The notes under the pieces are model-generated. The model was given only the letters and a program-made list of their open reading frames with translations, ran no database searches and had not been told where the DNA came from. From DATKZB01 sp035528235 (GTDB lineage Bacteria > Planctomycetota > Phycisphaerae > FEN-1346), in contig DATKZB010000227.1 in the NCBI GenBank assembly GCA_035528235.1, forward strand, positions 1 to 10,218: a stretch of 10,218 bases of DNA, in the 5' to 3' direction. Position 1 is the stretch's first letter; each line of letters opens with the position of its first letter. The translations under genes and the position numbers were made by a program. Of this stretch, positions 7,484 through 10,218 are shown piece by piece.

Positions 7484-9490
7484 TCACGGGCCGGCCCGGA
7501 ACTCGACGCCGACGCCGCCGTGGCCCGCCGAGCAGATGACCCGGTGGATGCGCACGTCGGTTACCCCTTCGGCGACGGGCCCGGGCAGCCAGATGCGCGA
7601 CTCGCGCAGGGGCTGGAGCATCCGCAGCAGAAAGGCGTCGTCGGCCTCGCCGCGGGGCTCCAGAAAGTCGAAACCGTTCTTCGTGGCACCCTGGGTGCCC
7701 GAGTTCATGTTGCAGTGCAACAGCGCGGCATGGGCGGGCGGCCGGGCCTGGTTCTGGAACACCTTGTCGGCCGTCACCCCCGTCTCGTTGACCCAGAAGA
7801 TGTTACCCATCACCAGCATGTTGCACCGGCTGCCGTCGCCCGTGATGGCGATGCGGGCGCTGTGCGTCGAACCCACCGGCAGCAGGAGGCCCGTCAGCAG
7901 GGCGAAGTCGCCCCGGAACCCGTCGGCGGCAATCAGCGGCACCTCGGCCGAGGTCTGGTACGAGAACCGCGTCGCGTCGACCGAGAGCGTGCCGGAGTCG
8001 TTCAGGAGGATGCCCTGCGGGTTGGTGGCGCTCATCTCGTGGTACACGCTGCGGACGACCAGCCGGCCGCCCTGGCTGACGGCGTACTGGGCGTCGGTCG
8101 AGCCGGTCGCCCCGGTGTAGATGGCCACCTGCCCCGGCGTGGTCCGGCCGGCTTTGCGGTTCGGGCCGCCCAGCACCTGGACCCATTTCTCGGAGAACGA
8201 CCCGCCCTGGAGGCACCGCAGCAACACGTCGGCCCGCTCGACCCCGGCGACGAGCAGCCCGGCCGCGGCCTTCGCCGACGGGCTGCCGCCGGTCACGTTG
8301 AGTTGGTCGGCGAAGATCCGGCCGCCCGGCTGGTCGCAACCGGTCACCCGGATGCCGCTGCCCCGGCCGGCGCTGATGGACATATCGCGGACCGTTGCCC
8401 GGCTGGGCCCCTCGATCCGAAGCACGAGCCCGCCCGCCGCGCCGGTCCACCGCAGGACCGTGGCGGTCTCGGCCCCGCCGTCGCCCAGGAGTTGCACGTC
8501 GGCCCCGGCGGGGACGACCAGCGTCCGGTCGATGGGATAGGTGCCCATCGGCAGGTGGACGACAGGCCGCTTGCCCTTCAGCGCCACCGCCCGGTCGATG
8601 GCGGCCTGGATGGCGGCGGCGTCGGCGCCGGCGGCCACCTCGATGACGGGCCGGCCGCGGTTGGGCGGCGTGGGCGGCAGGGCGGGCGGCGCTGCGTCGA
8701 TGGTGGCCGCATCGACCGTCCGCTCGGCCACGCGGCGGAACCGTCCCTTCTCCTTCACCGGGTCGGCCACGGTGTACGTGTTGCCCACCAGCACCTGGTC
8801 GCCCCACGTCATGTGGACGGCGGGTCCGGCGGCGCCCGGCCGGCTCCGGATGACGTTGTCGGCCACCAGGTACGGCCCGCCGTTGCCCAGGCGGATGGCG
8901 AAGTCGCCGGTCGGGTCGATGATGCGGTTGCCCGTGACGGACGTGGCGGAGCCCCAGGTGTGGCCGCCGGCCCAATCCATGAAACACGCCGAGCCCCGGG
9001 AGAAGTTGTTGACGAACGAGAAGACCATCAGGTTGGCCGACCCGATGTCCATCTTCTTCGAGCGCAGGAACACGCACTGGTAGGCGTGGAAGTTCCCCGC
9101 CCCGTTATAGAGGCCGTAACCGCAGTCCTCGAACCGGCAGTACCAGGCCCAGACGTCGAGCGAGTTGTAGTTGTTGGTCCGCAGGCCCGCCCCCGAGCAC
9201 CGCAGGAACGTGCACCGCAGGACGGCGTTCTCGGCCTGGCCGTTGTCTCCGGTGGCCATGGCCATACCGTCGCCCACGTCCTTGAAGACCATGTCGGCGG
9301 TCTCGTTGTAGGTCGAGAAGGACCCCCCGTCGCCGACGGCGCCGTAGTCGGTCTTGACGTTCCGCCAACTGGGCAGTGGGCCGACGAACTCCTCGTCGCA
9401 CCGGTCCGGGCCGCCCGCGCCCAGCCCAGCCGCGCACCACGCCACCTGCGTCAGCACGAACCCGAGAAAGAACGCCGGTCTGCCGGCCAT
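7484..9490 (-). CDS. Secreted parallel beta-helix protein, pectate-lyase/GH28-related, two helix domains
   Basis: The 668-residue product starts at an ATG preceded by GGGAGGAG with an 8-nt gap. Residues 1-~25 are a signal peptide (FFLGFVLTQVAWCAAGLGA). The YGAVGDG signature of pectate-lyase-superfamily proteins sits at 49-55, followed by beta-helix rungs (ENAVLRCTFLRC, YCRFEDCGYGLYNGAGNF, FLRSKKMDIG, VTGNRIIDP, VADNVIRS) to ~240. After a Pro/Ala linker (~258-282) a second helix begins with AAIQAAIDRAVALKGKRPVVHLP, the usual first coil of such proteins (~292-313), and continues as irregular rungs towards the C-terminus. The fold is clear; the reaction is not, since I cannot pick out a catalytic Asp or Arg set. 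With GH53 directly downstream, action on pectin or galactan is plausible. Oddity: the helix-capping and first-coil segment that normally follows YGAVGDG is missing in domain 1. CRISPR, phage tailspike or adhesin-like beta-helix roles are not indicated by context. Confidence 0.85.
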   Translation of the reverse strand: MAGRPAFFLGFVLTQVAWCAAGLGAGGPDRCDEEFVGPLPSWRNVKTDYGAVGDGGSFSTYNETADMVFKDVGDGMAMATGDNGQAENAVLRCTFLRCSGAGLRTNNYNSLDVWAWYCRFEDCGYGLYNGAGNFHAYQCVFLRSKKMDIGSANLMVFSFVNNFSRGSACFMDWAGGHTWGSATSVTGNRIIDPTGDFAIRLGNGGPYLVADNVIRSRPGAAGPAVHMTWGDQVLVGNTYTVADPVKEKGRFRRVAERTVDAATIDAAPPALPPTPPNRGRPVIEVAAGADAAAIQAAIDRAVALKGKRPVVHLPMGTYPIDRTLVVPAGADVQLLGDGGAETATVLRWTGAAGGLVLRIEGPSRATVRDMSISAGRGSGIRVTGCDQPGGRIFADQLNVTGGSPSAKAAAGLLVAGVERADVLLRCLQGGSFSEKWVQVLGGPNRKAGRTTPGQVAIYTGATGSTDAQYAVSQGGRLVVRSVYHEMSATNPQGILLNDSGTLSVDATRFSYQTSAEVPLIAADGFRGDFALLTGLLLPVGSTHSARIAITGDGSRCNMLVMGNIFWVNETGVTADKVFQNQARPPAHAALLHCNMNSGTQGATKNGFDFLEPRGEADDAFLLRMLQPLRESRIWLPGPVAEGVTDVRIHRVICSAGHGGVGVEFRAGP

Positions 9491-9498
9491 CGCAATTG

Positions 9499-9506
9499 CT
9501 CCTCCC
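9499..9506 (-). promoter_or_regulatory. Ribosome binding site of the beta-helix gene
   Basis: On the minus strand GGGAGGAG stands 8 nt before the ATG at 9490. It is close to the full anti-Shine-Dalgarno complement and settles the start at MAGRPAFF, giving an intact signal peptide. Confidence 0.75.
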
Positions 9507-9511
9507 TGGCC

Positions 9512-9638
9512 TAATCCTACTACGCCAGTTCGCTACTTCATCCCGCCTGGCGGCCTTCCCAGGCCGCCAGGAACAGCGTCAGGCCAGATCGCGGCGGCCT
9601 CGGAAGGCCGCCGCGCGACAAGTAGCGTTGTAGGACTA
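9512..9638. repeat. REP/MITE-like compound palindrome: two nested hairpins inside terminal inverted repeats
   Basis: Outer arms: TCCTAC (9515-9520) and CGCTACTT (9531-9538) pair with gtagga (9630-9635) and aagtagcg (9620-9627), with a bulge on the left; a few more pairs extend to 9512/9638. Inside are two perfect hairpins: cctggcggcct/aggccgccagg (9546-9556 and 9561-9571, loop tccc) and gcggcggcct/aggccgccgc (9591-9600 and 9605-9614, loop cgga). Both share the core ggcggcct-N4-aggccgcc. Paired REP-like hairpins bounded by inverted ends resemble BIME/MITE elements mobilised in trans. No transposase or RAYT gene lies in the window, so mobility is inference. Position between divergent starts argues against a terminator role. 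Confidence 0.6.
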
Positions 9639-9749
9639 ATGGGGTCCTGGCGCGCCGCCGGTCTTGCTGCGGCGGGGACTTCCCTGGATTCAACACGAGC
9701 CGGCGGCGGCACTACCCGTGTTTCTGCCCAGCGCCGCCCGGAATCCGCG

Positions 9750-9778
9750 TTGACACGGACGGCCGCGCGGCCTAGAAT
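9750..9778 (+). promoter_or_regulatory. Near-consensus sigma-70 promoter for the plus-strand gene
   Basis: TTGACA (9750-9755) is a perfect -35 box. After exactly 17 nt comes TAGAAT (9773-9778), a 5/6 match to the -10 box. Transcription would start near 9785, leaving a leader of about 60 nt before the ATG at 9844. The spacer contains the palindrome-like ggccgcgcggcc, which could bind a regulator. This is the strongest promoter visible in the window. Confidence 0.75.
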
Positions 9779-9843
9779 GGGTCTCACGATCCCGTGTGCC
9801 ACGGCCGCCCTTACCATCCACTTGCCGCGAGGAGAGAGAGACC

Positions 9844-10218
9844 ATGAAGCAGCGCGTGTGCAGGCAACCGGCGTCTATCCTGCTGGCGAGCATGGCATCG
9901 GTGGTTCTGGCGGCGGGCGTGGCCATTGCGGCACCCGCCCCGGCGGTGCCGGTCGACGAGCCGCACCCGCCCATCCCCGTCCGGTTCCGCCTGGCCGAGC
10001 CCGGCTTCGTGACCCTGGTCATCGACGCCGCCGACGGCACGCGCGTCCGGAACCTCGTGAGCGAAACGCCATTCCCCGCCGGCGACCAGACCGTCTGGTG
10101 GGACGGCCTGGACGACCTGGCCCGCGACACCGACGCCGCCGCCCACTCGGTCTACCACGTCCCCGGCCGGCTGGTCGGCCCGGGCACGTACCGCGTCCGG
10201 GGCCTGGTACGGCCGAAG
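9844..10218 (+). CDS. Secreted protein with N-terminal FlgD/Ig-like domain (3' end outside window)
   Basis: The frame is open for 125 codons from the ATG at 9844 to the window edge. AGGAG (9830-9834) lies 9 nt before the start, behind the strong promoter. Residues 1-~29 are a signal peptide (ASILLASMASVVLAAGVAIA, cleavage near AIA/AP). Residues ~40-125 (VRFRLAEPGFVTLVIDAADG, VRNLVSETPFPAG, TVWWDGLDDLARD, GPGTYRVRGLVRPK) show the FlgD/Ig-like pattern in which beta strands end in a 'WDG' turn and a 'PGTYRVR' strand. Such domains often precede propeller or NHL-type repeats in large planctomycete exoproteins, but that part would be outside the window, so the role here is unknown. Transcription diverges from the beta-helix/galactanase genes. 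Frames antisense to it have no recognisable sequence. Confidence 0.83.
   Translation, partial: MKQRVCRQPASILLASMASVVLAAGVAIAAPAPAVPVDEPHPPIPVRFRLAEPGFVTLVIDAADGTRVRNLVSETPFPAGDQTVWWDGLDDLARDTDAAAHSVYHVPGRLVGPGTYRVRGLVRPK

Larger units (their letters stand above)
9491..9843. other. Divergent intergenic control region between the beta-helix gene and the plus-strand gene
   Basis: About 350 bases separate the two divergent starts. The left part is occupied by the palindromic element at 9512-9638; the middle (9641-9745) is GC-rich without a recognised structure; the right part holds the plus-strand promoter and ribosome site. I could not identify a promoter for the minus-strand gene; if one exists it must lie in or beyond the palindromic element. 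Confidence 0.6.

Noticed and set aside
7484..9490. Lipoprotein signal in the beta-helix protein (VAWC at residues 16-19)
   Set aside because: The lipobox needs a small residue before Cys; Trp is there, so ordinary signal peptidase I cleavage further on is more likely.
7520..9514. 664-codon plus-strand frame opposite the beta-helix gene
   Set aside because: The composition is dominated by Arg, Gly, Ala, His and Val with no domain; the minus strand has signal peptide, ribosome site and beta-helix rungs.
9546..9614. Intrinsic terminators
   Set aside because: Neither hairpin is followed by a T-run, and both flanking genes start here instead of ending.
9690..10158. Minus-strand frames overlapping the plus-strand gene at 9844
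   Set aside because: They have no recognisable sequence, and the plus strand has promoter, ribosome site, signal peptide and a FlgD/Ig-like segment in the same place.

Overview
This is a GC-rich, gene-dense window whose protein set points to the Planctomycetes/PVC group (probably Phycisphaerae-like). The evidence is a filamentous-haemagglutinin-type exoprotein with a 'YLVNPAGV' core, a large secreted protein starting with a FlgD/Ig-like 'VRNLVSE...WWDGLDD' segment, and a secreted beta-helix pectinase-like protein next to a Tat-exported galactanase. The taxonomic call is inference from protein style, not from a marker gene.

Layout. Almost all of the window is read from the minus strand, right to left: (i) 9490-7484, a two-part secreted parallel beta-helix (pectate-lyase/GH28-related) protein; (ii) 7442-6327, a GH53 endo-beta-1,4-galactanase whose longest frame overlaps the previous gene by GTGA; (iii) 6238-5816, a short unrecognised, possibly decayed frame; (iv) 5336-3141, a TpsB/ShlB-FhaC-like outer-membrane transporter; (v) 2970 to the left edge, its TpsA partner, a filamentous-haemagglutinin-like exoprotein, open for 990 codons and running out of the window through perfectly phased 210-bp (70-residue) tandem repeats. 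At the right end one gene, 9844 to the edge, reads on the plus strand from a near-consensus sigma-70 promoter.

How the genes fit together. The right-hand pair looks like a module for attacking pectic polymers: a beta-helix carbohydrate-active protein plus an enzyme that cuts the beta-1,4-galactan side chains. The left-hand pair is a complete-looking two-partner secretion (TPS) locus in the usual B-then-A order, which would place a long beta-helical fibre on the cell surface, plausibly for adhesion to particles or polysaccharide. That the two modules cooperate is inference from adjacency and shared strand only.

Most notable non-coding structures: a compound palindromic (REP/MITE-like) element between the divergent genes at 9512-9638, a G-tract hairpin between tpsB and tpsA, and a likely TTG start for tpsB marked by a strong Shine-Dalgarno sequence. 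Both edge genes are truncated by the window, so their C-terminal anchoring or sorting domains cannot be seen.
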